Origin: Helicobacter pylori
Lineage (GTDB): Bacteria; Campylobacterota; Campylobacteria; Campylobacterales; Helicobacteraceae
Reading direction: 5' to 3'
Length of the DNA: 64,000 nt
Assembly: GCF_009689985.1 (NCBI RefSeq)
Contig: NZ_QBAW01000005.1
Span: forward strand, 62,001 to 126,000
The position numbers were made by a program, and so were the translations under genes. Of this stretch, positions 28,884-37,391 are shown in pieces. The stretch's first letter is position 1; each line of letters opens with the position of its first letter. The notes under the pieces were generated by a model that made no database searches, had not been told where the DNA came from, and worked only from the letters and a program-made list of their open reading frames with translations.

Positions 28884-29918
28884 TCAAAGGCTAATCGTTT
28901 CTACAAGCTTAAGCCCAAACCCGCTCAAAGCCTTATACTGCCTGTCTTCAGAAGAGCTTAAAAGCCTGAAATCCTTTATCCCCAAATTTTTTAACACTAA
29001 CGCCCCGATCCCAAAATCTTTAACGATATTGTTTTCTTTAGCATGCGTGTTCATAAAGATCAAATAGCCCCCTTCGCGCTTTAAATATTCTAAAGCCTTA
29101 AAAAACACTTCAAACGCGCCAGTCGTTAAAAAATCAAAATCCTCTTTGATAGGGTGGAAACGCACTAAAGGGGCTAAATCATTGGTTTTTGCGCCCTTAA
29201 ACTTAAAAGCGTAATGGTTTTTTTGCTGGTGGTCTAAAAAAGTGTAGCATTGCGTTTGGTGTTTTAAAAATTCTCTTTCTTCTTGACAAAACATTTTCAG
29301 CAAACTTTCATTTTCTAAACGATAGCTAATCAAATCAGAAACATAGAGGGTTTTGAGGTTGTGTTTAAGGGCGAAATCGCTCAAAAATTTATCCCCTCTC
29401 CTCGCCATAGAGCCATCTTCTTTCATGATTTCACAAATCACGCTCACGGGCTTTAATCCAGCTAATTTGCATAAATCCACGCTCGCTTCAGTATGGCCCG
29501 TGCGCGCTAACACGCCTCCATCTTTGGCGATTAAAGGGAAAATATGCCCCGGGCGCACAAAATCGCTAGGCTTGGTGGTGTCTTTACACAATAATTCAAT
29601 CGTTAAATGCCTTTCAAAAGCAGAAATCCCGGTTTTGGCTTCTTTAGCGTCAATGGAAACCGTGAAAGCGGTCTCATGGTTAGAATCGTTCACGCTAACC
29701 ATAGGGGGCAATTCAAATTTATTCGCTAAATCTTTAGTCAAAGACACGCAAATCAACCCCCTAGCATGCGTGGCCATGAAATTGATTTTCTCAGGGGTGG
29801 AAAAAATCCCGGCTAAAACCAAATCCCCCTCATTTTCTCTGTCTTCATCATCCATAACAATAAGCATTTCGCCATTTTTATACGCTTCTAAAGCTTCAGT
29901 AACTCGTTTTGAGATCAT
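28884..29918 (-). CDS. ribBA: RibBA: 3,4-dihydroxy-2-butanone-4-phosphate synthase with degenerate GTP cyclohydrolase II domain
   Basis: Converts ribulose 5-phosphate to the butanone phosphate used in riboflavin synthesis. The N-terminal about 200 residues are an intact DHBP synthase (MDDEDRENEGDLVLA, ARGLICVSL, GHTEASVDLCKLAG). The C-terminal about 130 residues look like a GTP cyclohydrolase II that has lost the zinc cysteines and the RQEGRG motif. A separate RibA with all motifs lies nearby at 26905. H. pylori ribBA was linked to ferric reduction and iron uptake (literature). A Fur-type box lies upstream. Confidence 0.92.
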   Translation of the reverse strand: MISKRVTEALEAYKNGEMLIVMDDEDRENEGDLVLAGIFSTPEKINFMATHARGLICVSLTKDLANKFELPPMVSVNDSNHETAFTVSIDAKEAKTGISAFERHLTIELLCKDTTKPSDFVRPGHIFPLIAKDGGVLARTGHTEASVDLCKLAGLKPVSVICEIMKEDGSMARRGDKFLSDFALKHNLKTLYVSDLISYRLENESLLKMFCQEEREFLKHQTQCYTFLDHQQKNHYAFKFKGAKTNDLAPLVRFHPIKEDFDFLTTGAFEVFFKALEYLKREGGYLIFMNTHAKENNIVKDFGIGALVLKNLGIKDFRLLSSSEDRQYKALSGFGLKLVETISL

Positions 29919-29980
29919 TCTAACTCCCTAGTTTTATTCAATAATATTAAGTGTTATAAAGACAACAAATATAGCATGTT

Positions 29981-29995
29981 TAATAACGATTATTA
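29981..29995 (-). promoter_or_regulatory. ribBA: Fur-type box upstream of ribBA
   Basis: On the coding strand the site reads TAATAATCGTTATTA, 14 of 15 matches to the H. pylori Fur consensus TAATAATnATTATTA as I remember it. It lies about 63 bases before the ribBA start and next to a TATATT element (29968-29973) that could be the -10 box. Confidence 0.6.
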
Positions 29996-30000
29996 CTTGA

Positions 30001-30837
30001 TTATTGATGGGGAAAAAATGATCTCAAAACATTCCATTGTTTAACCGCGCTTTTATGCAAAGAGCGGCCAATCCTAATGCTTAAAGGTAATTTTTTAGGC
30101 CTTTGTTTTTCTGTGTTGGAGTTTTGAGTGTTCATTCCATCGCAAGCAATCGCAAATTCTTCTAACACATAGTTTTTGACCCCATGCCAATAATGCCTAT
30201 CCATCACGCAATCTATAGGCATCACCCATTCTTTCGCGCTGTATTTCAACAATTTTTGCGCGGCTTTTGGGGCTAAAACATACCCTTGAGTGCCAATGCC
30301 ATCTTTAAAATTTAAGATTTGAGAAACCCCTTTAATGGGAGTTTTTTGTTTGGCCACATTTTCTTCTAAATGCATCAAACGGATATAGCCTAATTCGTTG
30401 ATGTGTTGGTAACAAAACTCCAAGCTCTCTTTAAAACGCTCTTTTACAATAATATCATCTTCTAAAATACAGATCGCTTCATTGAGTTCTATGCATTTTT
30501 GCCACAATGAATAATGGCTCGCATAGCACCCAAGCTCCCCAAATCCCATCCTCTTCCCGCAATGCTTGAGCGCGTAAAAGAAATTTTTTAACGCGCAAGG
30601 GGGGTGTTTTTCATTCTTACAAAAAGCCCATAAATCTTCAATCATAAAAGAAGGGTGCAAATGCTCCAAAATCAAGGGGTGTAATTGAGTGGGAGAGATT
30701 TTAGAATAGATCGCATCAAAAATTTCATAAGAGATCCCTTGAAGTTTAAGGCTCTCTAAAAGGGGGATTATATGAGTTTCTTTTAAAGAAAAATTTTGAC
30801 AGGTTTTTGGGCTTAAATGAATAATAAAAACACGCAT
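30001..30837 (-). CDS. Family-25 LPS glycosyltransferase
   Basis: Likely sugar transferase for lipopolysaccharide assembly, 278 residues from the ATG at 30837 (MRVFIIHLSPKTCQ); the frame extends further upstream but no site supports that. Family-25 hallmarks: FDAIYSK, LGCYASHYSLWQKCIELNEAICILEDDI (the DXD-type acidic cluster), GIGTQGYVL. It is paralogous to the gene at 49047-49868 and an 85-bp stretch is almost identical. The sugar specificity cannot be read from sequence. Transcribed opposite to the metallopeptidase gene. Confidence 0.88.
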   Translation of the reverse strand: MRVFIIHLSPKTCQNFSLKETHIIPLLESLKLQGISYEIFDAIYSKISPTQLHPLILEHLHPSFMIEDLWAFCKNEKHPPCALKNFFYALKHCGKRMGFGELGCYASHYSLWQKCIELNEAICILEDDIIVKERFKESLEFCYQHINELGYIRLMHLEENVAKQKTPIKGVSQILNFKDGIGTQGYVLAPKAAQKLLKYSAKEWVMPIDCVMDRHYWHGVKNYVLEEFAIACDGMNTQNSNTEKQRPKKLPLSIRIGRSLHKSAVKQWNVLRSFFPHQ

Positions 30838-30915
30838 GTTAGCCTTAATTCTTAATACAAATAAAATCAATATTAAACAGACTTACATTCTAGCGCAAAT
30901 TTTAGTAAAATACGC

Positions 30916-31533
30916 ATGATGTTAGATGATATTCCTATTACCATTCAAAAAAGTAAAAAAATCAAAACCTTAAGCTTGAATATCACGCCCTCTTTAGAAG
31001 TGATTCTAAAAATGCCTGATTCTTGCTCTCAAAATAGAGCGCATGCTTTTTTAAAAGAACAGAAAGTTTGGCTACAAAAAACCCTTTCAGCCATGCAAAA
31101 AAAATACTCCCTTTTACACTCGCAAACCTATCAAAACAAAATCCTTGTGTTTGATGAGGAAAAAAACGCCAACGATTACACCCTAACAGAGCTTAAAAAA
31201 ATCTTAAAAACTTATTTGGAGCAGAAACTCCCTTTAAGCGCTCAAAAAATGCAAACTTCATACACCCATTTTAGCGTCAGAAACAACGCTAAAGTTTTGG
31301 GGAGTTGCTCTTATCATAACCGCTTGAGTTTTGCATTATTATTGGTTTGCGCCAAAAAAGAAGCGATTGATTATGTCATTATCCATGAACTCGCCCACAC
31401 GATCCACAAAAACCATTCCAAAAATTTCTGGCGTTGCGTGGAAATCTTTTGCCCTAATTACCGCGCTCTAAGAGAGCATTTAAAACAAAAGGTTGTTTTT
31501 TATACCCAACTGCTCAAGCAACTACAACCATAA
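30916..31533 (+). CDS. YgjP-like zinc metallopeptidase domain protein (DUF45)
   Basis: A 205-residue protein of the YgjP/DUF45 type. The zinc motif HELAHTIHKNHSKNFW (HExxH plus HSxxFW) near residues 159-174 is intact, with NYRALREHLK after it, as in the family. The N-terminal half is a beta-rich IPITIQKSKKIKTLSLNI region seen in these proteins. Function not established; probable cytoplasmic hydrolase. It diverges from the GT25 gene and ends 10 bases before the convergent fecA remnant. Confidence 0.82.
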   Translation: MMLDDIPITIQKSKKIKTLSLNITPSLEVILKMPDSCSQNRAHAFLKEQKVWLQKTLSAMQKKYSLLHSQTYQNKILVFDEEKNANDYTLTELKKILKTYLEQKLPLSAQKMQTSYTHFSVRNNAKVLGSCSYHNRLSFALLLVCAKKEAIDYVIIHELAHTIHKNHSKNFWRCVEIFCPNYRALREHLKQKVVFYTQLLKQLQP

Positions 31534-31543
31534 AAATTAAACC

Positions 31544-32503
31544 TTAAAAATTATAACTCACATACGCTGTGATGCTCCTAGGAGGCGCGGCTTCTTTCCC
31601 ATTAGGGCTAGTGCCTATTCCGCTAAACCAATATTTCATGTTAAAGATGTTATTGATTTGCAAGCTCGCATTAATGCTTTGCTTTTTGCGTTCCCACAAA
31701 GTGCTAGAAATCTGCAAATTCCACACCCAATACCATGGCGTCATTCCCGCTGTCCTTGTGGTGATGGCCCCATTTTTAATGGTGGGAGCGTATTCTGTGA
31801 AAGGCACGGTGTTTAACACATCTGTATAGGCACGGCTATAAAAGAAAGAGCTTAAGCCAATCGTGGTTTTAGCGTAAGTGTAGCTCGCGTCTAAAATAAA
31901 CTGGTGCGGGCTGACAAAAGGGAGCTTTTTGCCAAAAATATCTTTTTTAGGCCCTTTAGGACTAGCAGGGTTAGTAACCATCGTGTGGCTTGTGATATTG
32001 GCGTCTATGAAAGTGTAAGCCGCATGGAAATTAAGCCCCCTAATAGGCGTGTAATACAATTCCAGCTCCACGCCTTGCGATCTCGCATTGACCGGCTCTT
32101 GGTTATCCCCATAGCGCCCGGTAAAATAGTGATTCGCAAAAATCACAAAATAATTCGCATTAAAGCTCACTTGATTGTTAAAATAAAATCTTTGGCCGCC
32201 TTCCATGACATTAAAGATTTGAAAATAATTTGTGCTTGTGCCTACAAAATTACCGATATTGCTGAATTGGGGCGGAATATAGCTTCTTTGATAATTGAAA
32301 TAAAACAACCAATCTTTAATGGGTTTATAGCCGACACTCACTGCCGGATTCCATTGGTTATAACGCTCTTTCGTGGTTTTTCCTGTTTGACCTTCTTTAA
32401 AAGGAGGAACATCTTTTTTGTCGTAATTTAAAAAAGTGTATCTCAAGCCCGGCGTGATCGTTAGCATGCCGTTATTGAAATTGATTTCATCGCTGGCATA
32501 CAC
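31544..32503 (-). pseudogene. fecA2: FecA-type TonB-dependent receptor, C-terminal part (after frameshift)
   Basis: C-terminal 319 residues of a TonB-dependent receptor (barrel strands such as ITPGLRYTFLNYDKKD, SVGYKPIKDWLFYFNYQRS, and the end ITAYVSYNF with terminal Phe). The upstream part of the gene is in another frame, broken by an 8-bp duplication at 32505-32520. Removing 8 bases would join them into a receptor of about 790 residues. The C-terminal part has its own ATG (MYASDEI) but lacks a signal peptide, so it is likely not functional alone. Confidence 0.88.
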
Positions 32504-33924
32504 GGCGGTATAGCGGTATAATTGTTGAAGTTATTGACTGAAGTTCCTGCATCAAACCCGTTTCCAGGCACGCTAGGGTTTTTCCTGGTGGTGGATCGGC
32601 GGTATAAATCTTCAGTTAGAAACCGCATTCCCATATTAAAAGTTTGTTTGACCTTGCCGGTATTGACGACGAGATTGAGTTTGGGCTCAAAGGCATTCAC
32701 TACGAAGCGGCGGAACTGATCAAAAAATTGCCAACAAGGACTATTTGTGTCGCTATAAGAATACAAACCGCAATTAGGGTTTTTTGCACTAATTTCCCCC
32801 TTTCCTTTAAAGGGTAAAATCTTATTTTGACTGCTCATATACACGCTTTGGTATTGGTTAGAAAACCCAAAATCCCTGCTCATGTCATGCGTGAAATAAG
32901 TGAATTTAAAATCCCCTCCAACCCCACTATCCGGATCGCCAAAATAATTTTGATACACGACCCCAAAGCGTTTGGCTCGCCCTCCATCTTGATTGTCAGG
33001 GCGTTCGTTAATGAAGCGGTTATAGGCATAATCTTGCGTGCTCAAAGTGCCTGGATGGTAAGAATTATATTTATAATACTGGTAATAAGCTTTAAAAGTG
33101 TTGCTTGGATTGATTTTATAAATCGCATCAAGCAAGTAGTTTTGCACCCCTGTGGGGCTGTTTTGCCTGAAACCTTGCCCGTTGATCCAGTTGGCTTGCG
33201 CGCTAATGCCTATATGTTTGCCCAGCATTCCAGCCGTTCTCACATAAGTGTTAAACAGCATCTGATTGCCTAAAGTTTGGGCTAAAGGCTTGCCTTTTTC
33301 TTTAGGATCTACAAAACCCCCCGTAGATGATCGCCCCCAAAAAGTGATTCTTTCAGCCGCTTGATTTTCCCACTCTTTAGGGATTTCTTTAGTGATGATA
33401 TTCACCACGCCACCAAAAGTGTTGGGGCCGTATTGCACGCTCGTGCCCCCCTTAATCACATCAATCCTATCCACTGATTGGAAAGTAACAGGGAAAATCG
33501 CTAGTTCAATATTAGAATACGGACCACCATAAATAGGGATACCATTGACTAAAATCATGTTAGTGTTGCTATGCCCGTTACCGCCTCCACCAAAACCGCG
33601 CACCGAAATTTTAGGCAACACGCCTGTGCCTGTAGCGTCTCTGATTTGAATTCCTGGCACATTTTGCAAGGCATTTTCAATATTCAAATTACCCGTTTTT
33701 TTGAGTTGTCTGTTGGAAATCACCATGCGAGAGCTTGTGGAGTCACGCACTTCTTCGCTTTGCCATGAAAGCGGCGCGCTTGAGCTGAATTGTTGCTCGG
33801 TAGTTGTCACTTTTTGTAAAGTGTGATGCTGTTCTCTGGCGCCCACAAAAGAATTAAAAGAGAGAAAAGTCAAAGCACCCAATGCTAAAAAGGAAAGGGA
33901 TTTTATCCTAAAACAATCGTTCAT
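32461..33924 (-). pseudogene. fecA2: FecA-type iron(III) dicitrate receptor, N-terminal part with frameshift
   Basis: N-terminal 487 residues of an outer-membrane iron-siderophore or ferric-citrate receptor. After the signal peptide (LGALTFLSFNSFVGA) come the plug domain (ALQNVPGIQIRDATG, MILVNGIPIYGGPYS, IDRIDVIKGGTSVQYGPNTFGGVVNIITK) and the first strands of the barrel. Native frame ends near 32513 and is followed by 17 foreign residues (IPPCMPAMKSISITAC). Cause: an 8-bp tandem duplication. The gene is probably off in this strain but could revert by slippage. In H. pylori this locus is called fecA2 and is Fur-linked (literature). Confidence 0.88.
32505..32520. repeat. fecA2: 8-bp tandem duplication that breaks fecA
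   Basis: GCGGTATA at 32505-32512 and again at 32513-32520. With one copy the reading frame runs continuously (YTAVYASDE); with two copies it shifts by +8. Confidence 0.9.
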
Positions 33925-33968
33925 ACAATAGCCTTTAATTAATCAAAATTAAACTAAAGGATATTATT

Positions 33969-34001
33969 AAAATTATCTTAAAATTATCTTAAAATTATCT
34001 T
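33969..34001 (-). promoter_or_regulatory. fecA2: Three 11-bp GATAAT-type repeats upstream of fecA
   Basis: AAAATTATCTT occurs three times in tandem (33969-33979, 33980-33990, 33991-34001). On the coding strand this gives GATAAT hexamers every 11 bases plus a nearby TAATAAT. GATAAT is the classic Fur hexamer, and one-turn phasing suggests an operator. The distance to the ATG is about 45 bases. Confidence 0.5.
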
Positions 34002-34115
34002 AAAATTTGAAGTTTGATTTTATTTATTTTGTTATCCAAACAATTTGAAAAAGGTTTTTTAACAGCCGCTAAGCACTTTTTAAAACAGAATGTTAGTTTT
34101 AGAATGCGTTATTTA

Positions 34116-34472
34116 TCAATTTGATGAAGAAACCATTACAACCGCTATCGCAAAACCAGCGTCATGGCTGATGCTTGCGCTCAAGCTTTGGATATTAAAA
34201 TAATCCATTTTTTCTTTAGAAAGGGTGATTAAGGGGGCGTTTTTAGAGCTTTTAGAAATTTTTATATCCAAAAAACTCAATTCCTTACCAATGCCTACTT
34301 GAAGGGCTTTAGAGCAAGCCTCTTTAAGCGCGAAAAACCCGGCGATACTGCTAGATTTATCCTTACATAAAACAATCTCACTTGGCGATAAAAAACGCTC
34401 TAAAAACTTCATTTCAAAGCGTTTTACGCACTTTTCTATCCTAGCAATAGAAACAATATCTATGCCAATCAT
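34116..34472 (-). CDS. acpS: Holo-acyl-carrier-protein synthase AcpS
   Basis: Transfers phosphopantetheine from CoA to acyl carrier protein. The 118 residues have the family signatures MIGIDIVSIARIE near the start and FFALKEACSKAL in the middle, plus LSASISHDAGFAIAVVM near the end. It starts 6 bases after fliL stop and probably belongs to the rsmD-fliL-acpS unit. Confidence 0.95.
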   Translation of the reverse strand: MIGIDIVSIARIEKCVKRFEMKFLERFLSPSEIVLCKDKSSSIAGFFALKEACSKALQVGIGKELSFLDIKISKSSKNAPLITLSKEKMDYFNIQSLSASISHDAGFAIAVVMVSSSN

Positions 34473-34478
34473 TTAAAA

Positions 34479-35030
34479 TTATTGGATGATAAAATCAGTG
34501 AAAAAGACATTTTTAATAAAGCCATCAATCAAAAACGAATTCAAATGGCTCTTAATTTCATCTTTAAGCTTGTTTTTGCCTTTATTGGTAACCACTTCTT
34601 CCACGCTTTTAGACGACAGAATTTCTATAATCGTGTCTTTAATCGCTGTGTCCTTAACCTTGACTTCATTTAAGAGCTTTTCATTACTCAATTCTAACGA
34701 AATAGAAGCCTTAAGGTAGCGTCTGCCATTTTGAGAAACCAAATTCACCGCAAAAGGCGCATCAATCGCATACAAAGGCCCAAGCACCAAATATTGCTGG
34801 ATATTAGAACCTTCTTTGGCCTCTTGATTTTTGTTTGCCATAGGATTAGCTTGAACTTCTTGGGTGTTTTTAGAAGCGTTTTCTTTAGATTCTTCCTTAT
34901 TCCCCATAAGCAGCATGATAATCACCCCCATCAATAAAAGCATCACTAACACGCTTCCAATAATGACAAATAAAAGGGCTTTGCTTTTTTTGGGAGATTG
35001 TTGCGCGGTATTTTCTTGTTCTTCTGCCAT
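34479..35030 (-). CDS. fliL: Flagellar basal-body protein FliL
   Basis: Membrane protein near the stator ring that supports flagellar motor function. The 183 residues have an N-terminal Lys/Gln-rich cytoplasmic part, one membrane helix (ALLFVIIGSVLVMLLLMGVIIMLLM) and a periplasmic domain (YLVLGPLYAIDAPFAVNLVSQNGRRYLKASISLELSN) ending VFFTDFIIQ. It lies 8 bases after rsmD. MotA/MotB genes lie about 4 kb away. Confidence 0.93.
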   Translation of the reverse strand: MAEEQENTAQQSPKKSKALLFVIIGSVLVMLLLMGVIIMLLMGNKEESKENASKNTQEVQANPMANKNQEAKEGSNIQQYLVLGPLYAIDAPFAVNLVSQNGRRYLKASISLELSNEKLLNEVKVKDTAIKDTIIEILSSKSVEEVVTNKGKNKLKDEIKSHLNSFLIDGFIKNVFFTDFIIQ

Positions 35031-35038
35031 GCCTATTC

Positions 35039-35641
35039 CTATTGAAAATAAGTTAAAGTGGTTTTTCCAAATTTTTTCTGTTTGATTATAGCTAAAGTTA
35101 CAAGACTTTTAGGCATTTCATACGCGCTTTCATGCTCAAAAACCACTAAAAGATTTTTTGGATTGAAGCGTTTCAATAACATTTCTAAAGCTTGAAAACA
35201 CTTTCCATAAATCCCTAAAAACCCGCTTGTTTCAAAAGGAGGATCAAAATAAAGGATATTCAAAACGCCATTTTTTAAACACAGCGTGGGCAAAAGCTTG
35301 AAAGCGTCATCTAAAAAGGTTTGAATTTCAATTTCCTTTTTCAGGCGGTTTTTAAAGAGGGAAATATTTTCTAAAAGCGTGGCATAAGCGCTTTTATTTT
35401 GCTCAAAAAACACCACGCTTTTAGCCCCCCTACTCAAAGCCTCTAAACCCATAGAAGCGCTACCTGAAAACACTTCTATAAAATGCGCTCCCCTAATTTC
35501 TGCTTGCAAGGTGTTAAAAAACGACTCTCTTATGATCGCTTTCGTGGGGCGCGTGCTAGAAATTTTGGGCAAATTCAAGCCCAATCCCTTACAAGCCCCC
35601 CCAATAATCTTAAATTTTTTTACTGGCTGATGATTTGGCAT
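35039..35641 (-). CDS. rsmD: 16S rRNA (guanine966-N2)-methyltransferase RsmD
   Basis: Methylates G966 of 16S rRNA. The 200 residues show the SAM motif FIEVFSGSASMGLEALSRGA and the catalytic NILYFDPPF. The N-terminal KIIGGACKGLGLNLP fits RsmD. Its 5' end overlaps the upstream 108-residue gene by 22 bases, so translational coupling is likely. Confidence 0.92.
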   Translation of the reverse strand: MPNHQPVKKFKIIGGACKGLGLNLPKISSTRPTKAIIRESFFNTLQAEIRGAHFIEVFSGSASMGLEALSRGAKSVVFFEQNKSAYATLLENISLFKNRLKKEIEIQTFLDDAFKLLPTLCLKNGVLNILYFDPPFETSGFLGIYGKCFQALEMLLKRFNPKNLLVVFEHESAYEMPKSLVTLAIIKQKKFGKTTLTYFQ

Positions 35642-35946
35642 AATTTTTGGGTGTATTCTTCTAGTAATTGTTGGATCTTTTGCTCTTTAGAAAATGGGAT
35701 TTCTTCGCAAGGTTTTTCGCTCGTCTTTAAAGCGTGATAAAAATTTTTTATATCTTCTTTCACGCTCTGTTTAGTGAAAGGCTTTCTTAAGCGCTCTTCT
35801 ATAAAGCATAGGGGCTTATTGGTTTCTAGCGTTTCATCATCGCTTAAAACAAAGTCGCAAACTTCCATAGGAGAAAGACAACCGCTCAAATAAAATTCCA
35901 AACTCCTTTGGATCAACAAAGACTTGCAAGAAAGAAAAATTTTCAA
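35620..35946 (-). CDS. Conserved hypothetical protein, 108 residues
   Basis: I do not recognise this family. It has no signal peptide or membrane helix. The N-terminus KIFLSCKSLLIQRSLEFYLS is basic and the rest helical with acidic tracts. It overlaps rsmD by 22 bases and is cotranscribed with rsmD-fliL-acpS. Start at 35946 is preceded by AAAAGGGG, a plausible ribosome site. Confidence 0.75.
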   Translation of the reverse strand: MKIFLSCKSLLIQRSLEFYLSGCLSPMEVCDFVLSDDETLETNKPLCFIEERLRKPFTKQSVKEDIKNFYHALKTSEKPCEEIPFSKEQKIQQLLEEYTQKLCQIISQ

Positions 35947-36094
35947 AAAACCCCTTTTATCCCATCAATTTAAATTGTTTCAAATTATAGCAATTCTTTC
36001 TTTTAAGTGCCATATTAAATAAATAAATTCAAAAATTGTTTCATTTTGTAAAAAAGTTAAAAAGAATGTTAAAAGTAGAGTTTAAATAACATCG

Positions 36095-36116
36095 TTTTTT
36101 TTTTTTTTTGTATAAT
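36095..36116 (+). promoter_or_regulatory. nikS: T15 tract next to the -10 box of a small RNA
   Basis: Fifteen T (36095-36109), one G, then TATAAT (36111-36116). The tract sits where the spacer and -35 region would be, so changes in its length should change promoter strength. I recall exactly this architecture for the H. pylori NikS/HPnc4160 small RNA. Confidence 0.75.
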
Positions 36117-36121
36117 GCTCG

Positions 36122-36258
36122 GCGAAGGTAAGAGCAAAAGGCGTTTTATATTCCTTCCTTCTTTACTATAACTTAGCATTTTAATAAACTTTTTCATTAA
36201 AATGTCCTGACGCTCTTACCTTGTAATTGAGAAAGCGAGTCAGTCTCTCTCAACTTTT
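36122..36258 (+). ncRNA. nikS: Probable NikS (HPnc4160) small RNA, approximate ends
   Basis: Likely small RNA, transcription start a few bases after the -10 box at 36111-36116. The RNA can close with a long stem: AAGGTAAGAGC (36125-36135) pairs perfectly with GCTCTTACCTT (36212-36222). A TTGAGA/TCTCAA hairpin (36227-36253) followed by CTTTT may be the terminator. Nickel-regulated NikS represses virulence and outer-membrane genes in the literature I recall. The identification rests on position and promoter type and was not checked by alignment. Ends are estimates. Confidence 0.65.
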
Positions 36259-36380
36259 CACACAAACTGATCTTGAAAGCGTAGTGTTTAATATTCTAAA
36301 ATCCAATATACCAATTATACCAATCCCCCCTTTAAAAATACGCAAACTCTCTATTATTTAGATTGTAAAATACTTTTAAT

Positions 36381-37391
36381 TTACATTTTATTTTTTTTCA
36401 CCAACTCTAACGCTTTGAAACGCTCCCCCAAACCCCCAGGGCTAATTAGAGGCTTGATTTTAGCCGCTTCTTTTAGATACCTTTCATAACTCACGCTCTT
36501 TGAAAATGTTTCCAGTAACTCCATAAGCCCCATATCCAATAAAGCACTAGCCTGCGATTTGAAGAATGAAAATTGTGCATGGTGTTTTTCAAACAAAAAG
36601 CGCACCAGAGAAAAATTGACATCATAAGTCAGATCGCTCTTTTGATACAAAGAAGCCAGATGGTTTAAAATATCCTTAAAATCTAATACTTGGTGGTTTT
36701 TAAAAGCCCTTAAATGCATGTCTTTCCGCTCTAATTCATCGCCATAATCAAAGCTCAAAAACACCCAAGAAGAAGCCTCGTTCAATTTCTCTAACAAATC
36801 CTTAATGAAAGCGTTCAAAAATAACGGCGCGCACCCTTGTTTTAAATTCAAAGTTTTAAGAAGTTCTTTAGTGGGTTCATCAATACCGCCCCAAACGCCC
36901 TGATGATCATGGGTAATAAAAAGCATTTTGTTGTCTTTAATGATCTCGCAAGCGAACGCGTCAAACAATTCATTAGAGACAACAAACGCGCTTTCGCGCT
37001 CTTTAAAATCAAGCTCTTCTAAAGCGCAACTGATTAGATCTAATTGCGTGGCTTGTTTGAAAATAGTTCGTTGGAGTTTTTGCAATTCCTTTAAAGGCTC
37101 ACAGCTGACAAACTCGCATTTTTCCATTACGCCCACGCTCAAAGCGTTTAAAAAATTCGCTATATCGCTCAAAAAATGCCCATGATGAGCGCCAATTTCT
37201 ACAATTTTTAAAGGCAAAAATAATTTTTCTTCTTCTAAAAGCTTGATGATATAAAACGCAACAGCGCCCCCAAAAAACTTACTCAAAGACACCGAAGTGT
37301 AAAAATCCCCTTTTGGACCGATTAGCGCCTTTTTGTAATACCCCTTTTCTCCATAAAGCCACTCTTGCATGTAATTCCCAAACGAACGCAT
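36381..37391 (-). CDS. MidA/NDUFAF7-type SAM-dependent methyltransferase (DUF185)
   Basis: A 336-residue protein of the MidA family; the mitochondrial relative methylates an arginine in complex I assembly. Seen here: the start region FGNYMQEWLYGEKGYYKKALIGPKGDFYTSVSLSKFFGGAV, the SAM-binding VEIGAHHGHFLSDIANFL, FVVSNELFDAFACEII and FLSFDYGDE, all in the family's order. The H. pylori target is unknown. It stands alone, divergent from the metallo-hydrolase gene. Confidence 0.82.
   Translation of the reverse strand: MRSFGNYMQEWLYGEKGYYKKALIGPKGDFYTSVSLSKFFGGAVAFYIIKLLEEEKLFLPLKIVEIGAHHGHFLSDIANFLNALSVGVMEKCEFVSCEPLKELQKLQRTIFKQATQLDLISCALEELDFKERESAFVVSNELFDAFACEIIKDNKMLFITHDHQGVWGGIDEPTKELLKTLNLKQGCAPLFLNAFIKDLLEKLNEASSWVFLSFDYGDELERKDMHLRAFKNHQVLDFKDILNHLASLYQKSDLTYDVNFSLVRFLFEKHHAQFSFFKSQASALLDMGLMELLETFSKSVSYERYLKEAAKIKPLISPGGLGERFKALELVKKNKM

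Larger units (their letters stand above)
35947..36380. other. 434-base intergenic region holding a small-RNA locus
   Basis: No protein gene. The part from 36095 to 36258 holds the T15 tract, -10 box and folded RNA listed separately. The rest is AT-rich flanking sequence of the two minus-strand genes. Confidence 0.7.

Noticed and set aside
29353-29931. 192-codon ORF antisense to ribBA
   Set aside because: Overlaps an intact enzyme gene completely; no motif, no ribosome site.
29919-30000. FMN riboswitch before ribBA
   Set aside because: No RFN element motifs are seen; the spacer is short, AT-rich and better explained by a Fur-type box.
31904-32431. 175-codon ORF antisense to fecA
   Set aside because: Shadow of the receptor frame; Arg/Ile/Lys composition and no family pattern.
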